Assembly: GCF_025137375.1 (NCBI RefSeq)
Contig: NZ_CP073720.1
Span: forward strand, 1,822,501 to 1,886,500
Direction: 5' to 3'
Origin: Dactylosporangium fulvum
Lineage (GTDB): Bacteria; Actinomycetota; Actinomycetes; Mycobacteriales; Micromonosporaceae
DNA length: 64,000 nucleotides
Part shown: piece by piece, positions 1 through 8,089 of the stretch
Numbering within the stretch: the stretch's first letter is position 1
How the letters are laid out: the number at the start of each line of letters is the position of its first letter
Position numbers and translations under genes: made by a program
Notes under the pieces: model-generated
The model's input: only the letters and a program-made list of their open reading frames with translations
The model's database searches: none
Told to the model about the DNA's origin: nothing

Positions 1-430
1 CGACCGCGGCGGCCGCGATCACGTCGCCGATGCGGGGCCGGGGCAGTGCCGGTCGGCGCCCGGTGCCGGCCGCCGCGACGATCAGGACGGTGAACGCGGT
101 CCCGGCGACGGCGACGGGGTGCAGGCCCCAGGGCCAGACGGCGAAGACGAGTCCGGCGACGCAGGTGAGGCCGAACAGCAGCCCGATCGCCAGCATCAGC
201 CGGTCGAGCAGCGTCCGGCCGCCGCGGAGCACGGCGGCGACGGCGACCACCAGCAGCGGCGGGAGGATCGCGGCGACACCGGCGGCGTACGCCGCGACGA
301 CCACCAGCCATGCGGCCGTCACCAGTCCGGCCGTGCGTAGTTGAACCCTGTTGCCCGGACCTGCTGTGACCTGGACGTCCCGGGGCTCGCCGGGCGTGGC
401 GTCCGGCTCAGGTGGCGCTACCACTGACAC
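1..430 (-). CDS. N-terminal part of a polytopic membrane protein (cut by window edge)
   Basis: This frame stays open from a GTG at 430 (alternative GTG at 424) to the left edge, so only about 143 N-terminal residues are visible. After a Pro/Glu-rich cytoplasmic start of roughly 35 residues come long hydrophobic stretches (AAWLVVVAAYAAGVAAILPP, then LMLAIGLLFGLTCVAGLVFA and a third segment), separated by short Arg-rich loops. This layout fits a multi-pass inner-membrane protein such as a polyprenyl-dependent glycosyltransferase or polymer ligase, but no diagnostic motif is visible and I do not assign a family. It is divergent from the acyltransferase gene at 512, with an 81-bp gap that must hold both promoters. 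Confidence 0.6.
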   Translation of the reverse strand, partial: MSVVAPPEPDATPGEPRDVQVTAGPGNRVQLRTAGLVTAAWLVVVAAYAAGVAAILPPLLVVAVAAVLRGGRTLLDRLMLAIGLLFGLTCVAGLVFAVWPWGLHPVAVAGTAFTVLIVAAAGTGRRPALPRPRIGDVIAAAAV

Positions 431-511
431 AATCCGTTAACGAACAAGTCGGGCATTCGGTGTCTACCGCTTTTATCCGCAAATCTCGGTGCGGGCTGGG
501 TCGTTGAGCGG

Positions 512-1753
512 GTGGAGACACCCGACCGGATTGGACCTGGCGTGCGGATCATCGCTTTCTGGTCGCAGCTGCCGACGCTGCGTTCGCGGTACTCGCCGAA
601 GGCGAACAGCCTCGGTTTCCTGCGTCTGGGCCTGGCCTTCGCCGTCCTGGTCGCGCACGCCTGGCCGCTCGGCTTCGGCGCGGGCAACCCGGGCCTGCGG
701 CAGACCCACGGTCAGACCGACCTCGGCACCCTGGCCGTGAACGGGTTCTTCGTCCTGTCGGGCTTCCTGGTGACCGCGAGCGCCCAGCGCCTCGGCGCGG
801 CGCGTTTCGCCTGGCACCGGTTCCTGCGGATCTTCCCCGGGCTGTGGGTGTGCCTGCTTGTCATCGCGTTTGTCGTGGCGCCGCTGATCAGCGTGATCAC
901 GCGCGGCTCGCTGCGGTCGCTGTTCGGCCACCCGGCGGGCCCGATGCAGTACGCGTGGGGCAACTGGTTCGGCAACCCGCGCCAGTGGGGGATCGGCGAC
1001 CTGCTGACGGAGACGCCATACGGGCGCCTCGCCCACGGCAGTGTCTTCAACGGTTCACTGTGGAGCCTGGTGTACGAGCTGAGCTGCTACGCCGGCCTGA
1101 TCGCGCTGATCGCCGCCGGGGTGCTCCGCCGCTCACCCGGCCTGGTCCTGGTGCTCGCCGCCGGCGCGTACGCGGTCATCGTCACCGACTTCGTCCTGGC
1201 GCTGCCGTCGTCGGGCCTGGCGACACATCCGCTGCAGCGGGGCATCCTGGGCCCGATCCCGCTGGTCGGCTACCTGAACCTGCAGACGGTGATCTACCTG
1301 GGCTTCCTCTTCCTGCTCGGCGCGGTGTTCCAGCTGTACCAGCACCGCGTCCCGATCCACCCCGCGCCGGCCCTGGCCGCCGCCGTGGTCCTGGCGTCGT
1401 CGATGTTCGTGGGCGGCTTCTACGTGTTCGGTTACCCGGCCTACGCATACCTGCTGATCTGGGCCGCCTGCGCCCTCCCGCCGTTCCTGCACCGGGTGGG
1501 CCGGGAGCGCGACTACTCGTACGGCATCTACATCTACGCGTTTCCGGTGCAACAGTCGGTGGCCCTGTTCGGCGGCGCACGGTGGGGCCTGGTGCCGTAC
1601 ATCGTGTTGTCGGCCGCCGGTGCGCTGGCGCTCGCCGCGCTGTCCTGGCACGTCGTGGAGAAGCCGGCGCTGTCGCTGAAGCACTGGTCCCTGCGCCGCG
1701 AGGTCCGCCGGCCCGCCGAGTCCCCGGTCCTGGTGGGCGCCGGCCGCCCCTGA
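512..1753 (+). CDS. Acyltransferase 3 family (OafA/YrhL-like) integral membrane protein
   Basis: This 413-residue protein probably transfers acyl groups to cell-surface glycans or lipids. About ten hydrophobic segments cover it from residue 30 onward. The family signature is visible: an LRLGLAFAVLVAHAWPLGFG segment near residue 30 carries the conserved His of membrane acyltransferases, followed by NGFFVLSGFLVTASAQR, typical of this fold. The length matches acyltransferase-3 proteins without an SGNH domain. The GTG at 512 is used here; a GTG at 542 would remove ten residues and is also possible because neither start has a strong ribosome site. The stop lies only 5 bp from the stop of the convergent toxin-like gene. 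The substrate cannot be read from sequence. Confidence 0.85.
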   Translation: METPDRIGPGVRIIAFWSQLPTLRSRYSPKANSLGFLRLGLAFAVLVAHAWPLGFGAGNPGLRQTHGQTDLGTLAVNGFFVLSGFLVTASAQRLGAARFAWHRFLRIFPGLWVCLLVIAFVVAPLISVITRGSLRSLFGHPAGPMQYAWGNWFGNPRQWGIGDLLTETPYGRLAHGSVFNGSLWSLVYELSCYAGLIALIAAGVLRRSPGLVLVLAAGAYAVIVTDFVLALPSSGLATHPLQRGILGPIPLVGYLNLQTVIYLGFLFLLGAVFQLYQHRVPIHPAPALAAAVVLASSMFVGGFYVFGYPAYAYLLIWAACALPPFLHRVGRERDYSYGIYIYAFPVQQSVALFGGARWGLVPYIVLSAAGALALAALSWHVVEKPALSLKHWSLRREVRRPAESPVLVGAGRP

Positions 1754-1758
1754 CTCGG

Positions 1759-2184
1759 TCAGGCGCCTTCGGTCCAGAACCGCTGCAACCGCTCCACCGC
1801 GTCTTCCCTGGACATTGCCGCGATGACCGACTGCTCCAGGCCGACCCGGGTGATCAGCAGGTGTACCAGGTCTGCGGGCAGTGAGTCGCGTGGTTGTTCG
1901 ACCTCACCGCGGTCCGGGTGCTCGCCGCCTCGTACGCACGCCCAGAACTCCGTCTCCGACACTCGCAGCTGGTCACGGAGAATATGTGTCCAGAGGCCGG
2001 CTCCGTAGGTCGAACGGTCCGGTGGATGGGAGATTCTCGTGCGTAGCACGGTGCCGTCCTTGAGCACCAGCTCGTAGGTCACGTGGTGGGTGCCGGTGCG
2101 TCCCCGCGCATCCCGCACCACTGTCCACCCCTCTGCGCGGCAGAACTTCTCGTGGTCCTGTCGCGTCGGCGCGGGCCGGTTCAT
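1759..2184 (-). CDS. Toxin-like protein of a two-gene toxin-antitoxin module
   Basis: This 141-residue protein begins MNRPAPTRQDHEKFCRAEGW, a form I associate with actinobacterial proteins labelled cytotoxic translational repressors of toxin-antitoxin systems. It has an N-terminal alpha/beta part (TYELVLKDGTVLRTRISHPP) and a helical C-terminal part (REDAVERLQRFWTEGA). The ATG at 2184 overlaps the stop of the upstream antitoxin gene in an ATGA, so the pair is probably translationally coupled; no separate ribosome site is visible. Toxicity is inferred from family resemblance and gene order. The protein could also be an accessory factor of a HicB-like antitoxin. It converges on the acyltransferase gene. 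Confidence 0.6.
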   Translation of the reverse strand: MNRPAPTRQDHEKFCRAEGWTVVRDARGRTGTHHVTYELVLKDGTVLRTRISHPPDRSTYGAGLWTHILRDQLRVSETEFWACVRGGEHPDRGEVEQPRDSLPADLVHLLITRVGLEQSVIAAMSREDAVERLQRFWTEGA

Positions 2185-2606
2185 TGCGGGCGACCGACCA
2201 GCCACACCCGGAGCTGCTCGTCGGTGCTGAGGCCCACGAACTGGACGAGTCCCCAGTTGTTGGCGTGGTTCGGTGCGTCCAGCAGTCGCTCCTGCCAGTC
2301 CTCGGCATATTCGCGGAGTGCGTCGATCATCTCGTTGATGGCCTCGTCGAACGTCGCCCCGTCGGCGGCCACGGGCAGGCCCGGTATGAAGGCGGACCAC
2401 CCGTCTCCCTCGGCGACGACCTGGGCATTGGACGGGCACACCGTGGCCATGAAGTAGCGGAGTCGCTCAACGTCGACGACCGCCGTGCTGCGGTTGTCGC
2501 GTCGCACGGTGGCCACCCGTCCCCGATCCGCCGCGTCAAGCAGGTCTTTGAAGTGGGCACGCGCCTCGGTGTAGCTGTCGAAATGGACCGTCACACCGTC
2601 CACCAT
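2181..2606 (-). CDS. Antitoxin-like protein (Phd-type N-terminus with HicB-like C-terminal part)
   Basis: This 141-residue protein starts at ATG 2606, preceded by AGGGGG with a 7-nt spacer. Residues 1-50 resemble a Phd/YefM-type N-terminus (YTEARAHFKDLLDAADRG, then VATVRRDNRSTAVVDVERL). Residues 60-105 (AEGDGWSAFIPGLPVAADGATFDEAINEMIDAL) look like a HicB-type partial RNase H fold. It is first in the operon, as antitoxins usually are. An upstream in-frame ATG at 2660 would add 18 residues, but these are encoded by tandem 9-bp repeats and the start would lie inside a palindrome, so I treat that segment as operator DNA. Autorepression through the upstream repeats is inferred. Confidence 0.65.
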   Translation of the reverse strand: MVDGVTVHFDSYTEARAHFKDLLDAADRGRVATVRRDNRSTAVVDVERLRYFMATVCPSNAQVVAEGDGWSAFIPGLPVAADGATFDEAINEMIDALREYAEDWQERLLDAPNHANNWGLVQFVGLSTDEQLRVWLVGRPQ

Positions 2607-2620
2607 GCGCGGACCCCCTA

Positions 2621-2647
2621 AGTACGTCAAGTACGTCACGTACGTGC
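2621..2647. repeat. Three tandem 9-bp repeats upstream of the antitoxin gene
   Basis: Two exact copies of AGTACGTCA are followed by a diverged third copy (CGTACGTGC). Each contains the self-complementary core GTAC. They lie 15-41 bp upstream of the antitoxin start, where an autoregulatory operator would be expected. Confidence 0.6.
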
Positions 2648-2650
2648 CAG

Positions 2651-2670
2651 TAGTAGCCATATGGCTACTA
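2651..2670. promoter_or_regulatory. Perfect 20-bp palindrome, candidate operator of the toxin-antitoxin pair
   Basis: TAGTAGCCATATGGCTACTA is its own reverse complement over all 20 bases. A partial relative (GGCCATACGGCCATATG) lies at 2761-2777, close to the Uma2 promoter, so one regulator might act on both divergent units. The function is inferred from symmetry and position. Confidence 0.55.
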
Positions 2671-2802
2671 TACCCCCGTGGGTAGAGAGTCGCGCATTGC
2701 CGCCCACCCTCGCCGCGCCCCTGACGGCGACACCGATGTGGTTTGCCCGCGAGTTGCATAGGCCATACGGCCATATGTAGGCTCGGCTGCGCAAACGACG
2801 TC

Positions 2803-2808
2803 TAGACT
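2803..2808 (+). promoter_or_regulatory. Leaderless -10 element (TAGACT) for the Uma2 gene
   Basis: TAGACT ends 7 nt before the ATG at 2816, the spacing expected when transcription begins at the start codon. No ribosome-binding sequence precedes the ATG. This supports the chosen start. Confidence 0.5.
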
Positions 2809-2815
2809 TACCGCC

Positions 2816-3361
2816 ATGAGCGAGGAGCCGGGCATGACTGCCGTCCCCAAACTGCCGCTCGGGCCCCTCACGCTGGACGACGTGACTGCGATCGCCGAGG
2901 CCGACGGTCGGCATCGGTTCGAGCTCGTCGAAGGGAATCTCGTTGTCATGCCGCCGGGCACCTGGAGGCATCAGCAGATCAGCGGGTTGCTGTTCACGTG
3001 GTTCCAGACCAACGGCTTCCATGACCGGGTCAACTTCGCCCCCGGTGTGCGCACCGCGGCCGACGAGCTCAACGGGCGCATTCCCGACCTGGTCGTGACG
3101 ACCCGGCCGGTCCCGCCGGACACCGTCTGGCTGCCGGTCGACGTGGTGCTGCTCGCGGTTGAGATCGTGTCGAAAGGCTCCGAGCGCACCGACCGCTGGT
3201 TCAAGCCACTCGAATACGCGGCCGCAGGCATCCCGAACTTCTGGCGCGTCGAGCCCGACGAGAGCGTGCTGCGGTTCCGGCTCGACGGCGGAGCCTATCG
3301 GGAGATCGCCGCATCCAGCCTTGCCGAGCTGCTGTCGGGAGCCGTGCCGGACGGTCTCTGA
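2816..3361 (+). CDS. Uma2 family (DUF820) putative restriction-like endonuclease
   Basis: This 181-residue protein has the Uma2/DUF820 fold, a PD-(D/E)XK-like nuclease superfamily common in actinobacteria. Visible signatures are HRFELVEGNLVVMPPG (residues 32-48), RIPDLVV with the catalytic Asp, and VEIVSKGSERTDRWFKPLEYAAAGIPNFW with the Glu and the Lys/Tyr region. The C-terminal part is a beta-rich cap (VLRFRLDGGAYREI). Length and motif order are normal, so it should be intact. Family members are often in multiple genomic copies and their biological role is unclear. It stands alone, divergent from the toxin-antitoxin pair, with a leaderless promoter just upstream. Confidence 0.85.
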   Translation: MSEEPGMTAVPKLPLGPLTLDDVTAIAEADGRHRFELVEGNLVVMPPGTWRHQQISGLLFTWFQTNGFHDRVNFAPGVRTAADELNGRIPDLVVTTRPVPPDTVWLPVDVVLLAVEIVSKGSERTDRWFKPLEYAAAGIPNFWRVEPDESVLRFRLDGGAYREIAASSLAELLSGAVPDGL

Positions 3362-3415
3362 AGCACTGGCCCGACAGGACTACGCTTCCGCCACGCCCCG
3401 CGGTTGGAGGAAGCC

Positions 3416-4414
3416 ATGTCGAAGGTGAAAGCGTCCCTGTTCGGGCTCGCGTTCGGCGACGCGCTCGGCGCGCCAACCGAGTTTCTGAGCTACGAGGAGA
3501 TTCTGCGCCGGTACGGGCAGCGTGGACCGCACGAATTACCACCGCGCGCGATGGTCACCGACGACACCCAGATGACCCTCGCCGTCGCCGACGGGCTGCT
3601 CAGTGCGATGGAGGAGCCGCCGGTCACCGCCGAGCGGCTGGAACCGCGGATCCGGGGCCGGTTCCTGCAGTGGTGGAGCAGCGACGAGAACGACCGGGCG
3701 CCCGGGCGCACCTGCATGGACGCCTGCGCCGCGATGGCCGGCGGCAAGCCCTGGTGGGAGGCGACCGTCGCGGGCTCGAAGGGCTGCGGCGCCAACATGC
3801 GCGTCGCGCCGATGGGCCTCGCACCCGGCCTCACCGAAGACGAGCGCGCCGGTGCCGCGCAGTTGCAGGCGGCGCTGACGCACGGCCACCCGACCGGGCT
3901 GGCGGCGTCGGAGCTGTCCGCGTTCGCCGTGCGCTGGTTGATCGACGGCCTGCCGATCGCGCAGCTTCCCGAGACGCTGCGGGAACGGTGCGTGTCGCAG
4001 CGGACGGTGTACCGCGGGGACTGGCTCGGCGACCAGCTCTGGCGGCAGCCGATGGTCGAGTCGCCGGAGCAGTTCATCGCCCACGGCTGGGACGAGTGCC
4101 GCACCGCCCTCGAAGGGCTCGAGGAGGCGGTACGGCACGTCGGGCCGGACGCCGACCCGTGCTCGGCCGCCGGCGCCGGCTGGGTCGCCGAGGAGGCACT
4201 CGCGACGGCGGTCTACTGCCTGCTGCTCTTCCCCGACAGTCCGGTCGACGCGATCGCCCGGGGAGCCGCCTCCTCCGGCGACTCCGACTCCATCGCCTCG
4301 CTCGCGGGCGGCTTCGCCGGCGCGGCGCACGGTGAGGACGCCTGGCCGGCCGAGTGGTACGAGCGGATCGAGTACCGCGCGGAGCTCGACCGGCTGGCGA
4401 AGGCCTGGAGCTGA
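3416..4414 (+). CDS. ADP-ribosylglycohydrolase family protein (DraG-like)
   Basis: This 332-residue protein should remove ADP-ribose from proteins or nucleic acids, or hydrolyse a related N-glycosidic bond, using two metal ions. Metal-ligand motifs are present: GLAFGDALGAPTEF near the N-terminus, VTDDTQMTLAVADGLL around residue 45, and SGDSDSIASLAGGFAGA near residue 285. The ATG at 3416 is chosen because GGAGGA ends 4 nt upstream; a TTG at 3404 in the same frame overlaps that site and is less likely. It follows the Uma2 gene by 54 bp but has its own candidate -10 (TACGCT near 3380). The substrate is not predictable from context. Confidence 0.88.
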   Translation: MSKVKASLFGLAFGDALGAPTEFLSYEEILRRYGQRGPHELPPRAMVTDDTQMTLAVADGLLSAMEEPPVTAERLEPRIRGRFLQWWSSDENDRAPGRTCMDACAAMAGGKPWWEATVAGSKGCGANMRVAPMGLAPGLTEDERAGAAQLQAALTHGHPTGLAASELSAFAVRWLIDGLPIAQLPETLRERCVSQRTVYRGDWLGDQLWRQPMVESPEQFIAHGWDECRTALEGLEEAVRHVGPDADPCSAAGAGWVAEEALATAVYCLLLFPDSPVDAIARGAASSGDSDSIASLAGGFAGAAHGEDAWPAEWYERIEYRAELDRLAKAWS

Positions 4415-4530
4415 CGAGAAGGTCGCATCGCCTTGAGGTCGGCGACCGTCGAGCGGTTCCTGGAGATCCTGCGGGACGAGACGCGGCTCACAGCCTGTCA
4501 CGTTCCGCCCGCCGGCTCGTCTGGAGTCGC

Positions 4531-5262
4531 ATGACCAAGTCAATCCTTGTCACCGGCGCGACCGGGACCCTCGGCCGGGTGCTCGTCCCGGCACTGCGCG
4601 ACCGCGGCCACGACGTTCGCGGGCTCAGCCGGTCGGCGCCCGGCCATGTGCACGGCGACCTGCGCACCGGCGCCGGCATCCCGGAGGCCGTCGACGGCGC
4701 CGACGTGATCATCCACGCGGCGACCGACGGCCGGCACGACGAAGCCACCACCAGCACCCTGTTGCGGTCCGTCCGCGACGACCAGCACCTCGTCTACGTC
4801 TCGATCGTGGGCGTCGACCGCGTGCCGCTGCCGTACTACCGCAGCAAGTACCGCATCGAACAGACGATCCGCGCCAGCGGCGGTTCGATTCTGCGGGCGA
4901 CGCAGTTCCACGGCCTGGTGCACGCGTTCGCCCGGGTGCTGACGAAGGCGCCGCTGGGTTTCTACCCGGCGTTCGCCTTTCAGCCGGTCGACACCGGCGA
5001 CGTGGCGCGCCGGCTGGCGGAGATCGCCGAGGGCGGCCGGGTCGAGCTGGAGGACTTCGCCGGCCCCGAGGTGCGCAGTGCTCGCGACCTTTTCGAGTCG
5101 TACCTGCGGATCGCCGGCAAACGGCGCCCGCTCGTCCCGCTCCGGCTCCCCGGCAAGATCTTCGGCGGCTACCGCGCCGGCGGACACCTCGCCCCCGACC
5201 GCGCCCTCGGCACGGTCACCTGGGAAGCGTTCCTAACTCGCCGAGCGGCGGATCCGGCGTAG
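4531..5262 (+). CDS. NAD(P)-binding atypical SDR / NmrA-like protein
   Basis: This 243-residue protein has an N-terminal Rossmann motif (ILVTGATGTLGRVLVPAL) and follows the extended or atypical short-chain dehydrogenase pattern, with VIIHAAT after the third strand and YYRSKYRIEQTIRASG containing a possible catalytic Tyr-x-x-x-Lys. Family members act as NAD(P)H-dependent oxidoreductases, epimerases or redox sensors; the function here is unknown. The ATG at 4531 has GGAG 4 nt upstream; the frame is open further upstream but without a better start. Its last 30 bp overlap the 3' end of the convergent membrane protein gene, so readthrough transcripts from the two strands would be complementary there. 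Confidence 0.82.
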   Translation: MTKSILVTGATGTLGRVLVPALRDRGHDVRGLSRSAPGHVHGDLRTGAGIPEAVDGADVIIHAATDGRHDEATTSTLLRSVRDDQHLVYVSIVGVDRVPLPYYRSKYRIEQTIRASGGSILRATQFHGLVHAFARVLTKAPLGFYPAFAFQPVDTGDVARRLAEIAEGGRVELEDFAGPEVRSARDLFESYLRIAGKRRPLVPLRLPGKIFGGYRAGGHLAPDRALGTVTWEAFLTRRAADPA

Positions 5263-6252
5263 GCCGACGGCGGCGGAGACGCCGGCCGCCGCCACGTCGG
5301 CGAGGGTGAACAGCAGCCGCGACACGAGCGTGATCGCCCACGCCGACGGCCACGACATGCCGAGGCCGGCCAGGGCGACCGCCATCAGGAACTCGCGGGC
5401 GCCGAGGCCCGACGGGGCCACGATGACGAAGGTGCTGATGCTCAGCGCGAGCGCCATGGCGAACACGCTGCCCATGAAGCCGTCGAAGCCGGGCAGGTCG
5501 GACCGGACCAGCAGCCAGACGTGCAGGCCGGCGGCCAGGTAGCCGGCCGCGATCCAGGCGAGGCTCTCCAGCACCGGGCGCCACCCGATCGGGCGGTCCA
5601 GCGGCGCGCGGCGCAGCAGCCGCATCGCCCGGTTGACCAACCAGGTGAGCAGCGGCGGGTAGCAACAGACGATGGCGAGGGGGAAGAGGATCACCGCGGA
5701 CCAGACCGCGATCGCCCCGAACGTGTCGTGCTTCGACGCGTCGGCCCCGTCGAAGGCGATACCGAAGCCGGGCGCCGTCAGGATCAGGCCGCAGGCGACG
5801 CCCAGGCCGCTCACCACGACCGAACCGATGAACACCTTGGCGCGGGAGACCCCGGCCCGGCGGCCGAGCTCCATCTGCACGACGTAGGCCCAGACCGTGC
5901 CCGGCAGATACTTGCCCAGTGCGCCGACCAGCATGATCGGCGCGGCGTCCCGGACGCGTAGCCGGTGGTCGAGGTTGCCGACCATCGCGCGCCACGCCAT
6001 CATCGTCGCCCACAGGGAGGCGACGGCGGCGACGAGCGAGGCGACCAGCGTCGGCCACGACAGCTTCCGGAACGTCGTTTCGACAGCGCCCCACTGGTCG
6101 ACCGTGGTCGCGACGATGAAATAGACGATGCCCAGCGCGGCCAGGATGCGGACCGCCTTGACCAATCTGGCACGCCAGGGACGGGCTGGTGGTGTCGGAG
6201 CGACCGCCGGGTCCTGCACAGGGTCGCCGGTGATCGTTTCGGACTCACCCAC
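5233..6252 (-). CDS. Lysylphosphatidylglycerol synthase TM-region / UPF0104 family membrane protein
   Basis: This 339-residue protein has about eight transmembrane segments and the pattern of the LPG_synthase_TM (flippase-like, AglD-like) family: ALGKYLPGTVWAYVVQMELGRRAGVSRAKVF in the middle and APSGLGAREFLMAVALAG near residue 295. Proteins with only this domain are thought to move lipids or polyprenyl-linked sugars across the membrane, or to act with glycosyltransferases; the C-terminal aminoacyl-transfer domain of MprF is absent. The start is a GTG at 6252 with a leaderless-type -10 (TAGCGT) 8 nt upstream. The gene is divergent from lhgO. Confidence 0.82.
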   Translation of the reverse strand: MGESETITGDPVQDPAVAPTPPARPWRARLVKAVRILAALGIVYFIVATTVDQWGAVETTFRKLSWPTLVASLVAAVASLWATMMAWRAMVGNLDHRLRVRDAAPIMLVGALGKYLPGTVWAYVVQMELGRRAGVSRAKVFIGSVVVSGLGVACGLILTAPGFGIAFDGADASKHDTFGAIAVWSAVILFPLAIVCCYPPLLTWLVNRAMRLLRRAPLDRPIGWRPVLESLAWIAAGYLAAGLHVWLLVRSDLPGFDGFMGSVFAMALALSISTFVIVAPSGLGAREFLMAVALAGLGMSWPSAWAITLVSRLLFTLADVAAAGVSAAVGLRRIRRSAS

Positions 6253-6260
6253 GGTCGGTC

Positions 6261-6280
6261 ACGCTAGCATGCAGGCCTGC
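6261..6280. promoter_or_regulatory. Overlapping divergent -10 elements and a 10-bp palindrome
   Basis: TAGCAT (6265-6270, plus strand) faces lhgO and TAGCGT (6266-6261, minus strand) faces the membrane protein gene; they overlap at the GCTAGC core. A perfect palindrome GCAGGCCTGC follows at 6271-6280, within the presumed initiation region of lhgO. A bound protein there could affect both genes. The assignment is by eye. Confidence 0.4.
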
Positions 6281-6305
6281 GACCCTCTCAGCTGAAGGAG
6301 TCCGC

Positions 6306-7490
6306 GTGCGGTACGTGGTCATCGGTGGCGGCATCGTCGGGCTCGCCACCGCCCACCGGCTGACCCTGGAGCACCCGGATGCGCAGGTCACGGTGGTCGA
6401 GAAGGAACACACCTGGGGCGTGCACCAGACCGGGCACAACTCGGGCGTGATCCACGCCGGGGTGTACTACAAGCCCGGCAGCCTCAAGGCGACGCTCTGT
6501 AAGGCCGGCAGTGCCTCCATGGTCGAGTTCTGCCGGGAACACGACATCCCGCACCGGATCACCGGCAAGCTGATCGTGGCGACCGACGAGTCGGAGTTGC
6601 CGCGCCTGCACGCGCTGTACGAGCGGGCGCTCGCCAACGGCCTGCCGGTGCGGATGGTCAGCCAAGGGGAGGCCCGCGAGCACGAGCCCGAGGTCGCCTG
6701 CATCGAGGGCATCCATGTCGCGTCGACCGGCATCGCCGACTTCGGCGCGGTCTGCGTCGCCCTGGCCGCGCTCAGCGAGAAGAACGGCGCCACTCTGCGT
6801 CCCGGCAGTGCCGTCACCGGCATCCGTGACCGCGGAAACGAGATCGTGGTCGGCACGACGACCGGCGACCTGACCGCCGACGTCCTCGTCAACTGCGCCG
6901 GCCTGCACGCCGACCGGGTCGCCCGGATGGCGGGGATCCGTCCGCCCGCCCGGATCATCCCGTTCCGGGGTGAGTACTTCGAGCTGCGCGAGGACCGGCG
7001 GCACCTGGTCAACGGCCTGATCTACCCGGTGCCCGACCCGCAGTTCCCGTTCCTCGGCGTGCATCTCACCCGGATGGTGGACGGCAGCGTCCACGCCGGC
7101 CCGAACGCGGTCCTCGCCCTGGCCCGGGAGGGCTACACGTGGGGCCGCATCCGGCCCCGTGACGTCGCCGACACCGTCACCTACCCGGGGCTGTGGGCGC
7201 TGGCCCGCCGCCACCTGCGGTACGGGCTGACGGAGGTGCGCCGGTCGCTGTCGAAGCGCCGGTTCGCCGCGAGCCTCGCCCGGCTCGTCCCCGCCGTGAC
7301 CGCCGACGACCTGGTGCCGGCCGCGGCCGGGGTCCGCGCCCAGGCGATCACCCCCAAGGGGGACCTCGTCGACGACTTCCTCATCGTCGCCGAGGGGCGG
7401 CAGGTCCACGTCCTCAACGCACCCTCACCGGCGGCGACCAGCTCGCTGGAGATCGCGAAGTACATCACCGCACAGCTACCGGGGAGGTAG
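6306..7490 (+). CDS. lhgO: L-2-hydroxyglutarate oxidase
   Basis: This 394-residue FAD enzyme should oxidise L-2-hydroxyglutarate to 2-oxoglutarate, feeding electrons to the respiratory chain from the inner face of the membrane. The N-terminus carries the dinucleotide motif GGGIVGLATAHRL. The LhgO signature GVHQTGHNSGVIHAGVYYKPGSLKA follows at about residues 40-65, and a C-terminal ATSSLEIAKYI segment completes the DAO fold. Length is normal. The GTG at 6306 has AAGGAG 7 nt upstream. It is monocistronic or first in a short plus-strand run with the lipoprotein and oxidoreductase genes, each of which has its own leaderless promoter. Confidence 0.92.
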   Translation: MRYVVIGGGIVGLATAHRLTLEHPDAQVTVVEKEHTWGVHQTGHNSGVIHAGVYYKPGSLKATLCKAGSASMVEFCREHDIPHRITGKLIVATDESELPRLHALYERALANGLPVRMVSQGEAREHEPEVACIEGIHVASTGIADFGAVCVALAALSEKNGATLRPGSAVTGIRDRGNEIVVGTTTGDLTADVLVNCAGLHADRVARMAGIRPPARIIPFRGEYFELREDRRHLVNGLIYPVPDPQFPFLGVHLTRMVDGSVHAGPNAVLALAREGYTWGRIRPRDVADTVTYPGLWALARRHLRYGLTEVRRSLSKRRFAASLARLVPAVTADDLVPAAAGVRAQAITPKGDLVDDFLIVAEGRQVHVLNAPSPAATSSLEIAKYITAQLPGR

Positions 7491-7516
7491 GGCTTTCCAT
7501 CGAACGCGGTCGGCAC

Positions 7517-7522
7517 TACGGT
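7517..7522 (+). promoter_or_regulatory. Leaderless -10 element (TACGGT) for the lipoprotein gene
   Basis: TACGGT lies 8 nt before the GTG at 7531, with no ribosome-binding sequence between. Confidence 0.45.
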
Positions 7523-7530
7523 GGGCCGCT

Positions 7531-8064
7531 GTGCGAAAGGTGTTGTTGGCCGCGTTCTGTGCACTGTTGCTCGGCGGCTGCGACGGGGACGCCGGCGCTG
7601 CGCCGGCCACTCAGCGTTCGACGGCGCCGGCGGCCGCGGCCGGCGGCGCGTGCCAGCTCCTCGACTTCGCGATGGTCAACGCGAAGCTCGGCCTCGACCT
7701 GAACGTGGCCGCGGCGGCGACCCAGGACAACACCTTCACGTGTGTGCTCCAGACGCAGGGCGCCAGCTACCCCGACCTGATCCTGTCGGTGAGCAGCACC
7801 ACGGTCGGCGCCGACGTCTTCGGCTCGATCGTCCAGCCGAAGGACGCCGCCGCCGTCCAAGGCCTCGGGTTGGTCGGCTACCAGATGCCCACCCCGGCGG
7901 CGGACAACGCCGGGCCGGGCGTCGAGGTCGGATGGCTCGCCGGCAACAAGCGCATCATCGAGCTGTCGCTGCGATTCGCCCCCGGCACGGGCGACGACAA
8001 GGCCGCGGAGGCGATACCGAAGGTGGTCGAGCTGGCCAAGTTGATCGACCTGAGCAGTCTGTGA
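7531..8064 (+). CDS. Putative lipoprotein, DUF3558-like
   Basis: This 177-residue protein starts with a lipoprotein signal (MRKVLLAAFCALLLGGC) whose lipobox LGGC places the modified Cys at residue 17, followed by an Ala/Thr-rich linker. The mature domain starts with ACQLLDFAMVNAKLGL, includes TFTCVLQTQG and ends in VELAKLIDLSSL, similar to the small DUF3558-type actinobacterial surface lipoproteins with two conserved Cys. The role is unknown; it should sit on the outer face of the membrane. The GTG start is supported by the adjacent -10. The next gene begins 25 bp downstream with its own -10, so co-transcription is not required. Confidence 0.75.
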   Translation: MRKVLLAAFCALLLGGCDGDAGAAPATQRSTAPAAAAGGACQLLDFAMVNAKLGLDLNVAAAATQDNTFTCVLQTQGASYPDLILSVSSTTVGADVFGSIVQPKDAAAVQGLGLVGYQMPTPAADNAGPGVEVGWLAGNKRIIELSLRFAPGTGDDKAAEAIPKVVELAKLIDLSSL

Positions 8065-8076
8065 ACCGGTCGGCGT

Positions 8077-8082
8077 TACCGT
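8077..8082 (+). promoter_or_regulatory. Leaderless -10 element (TACCGT) for the oxidoreductase gene
   Basis: TACCGT lies exactly 7 nt before the ATG at 8090 in the short gap after the lipoprotein gene. Confidence 0.5.
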
Positions 8083-8089
8083 CGGAACC

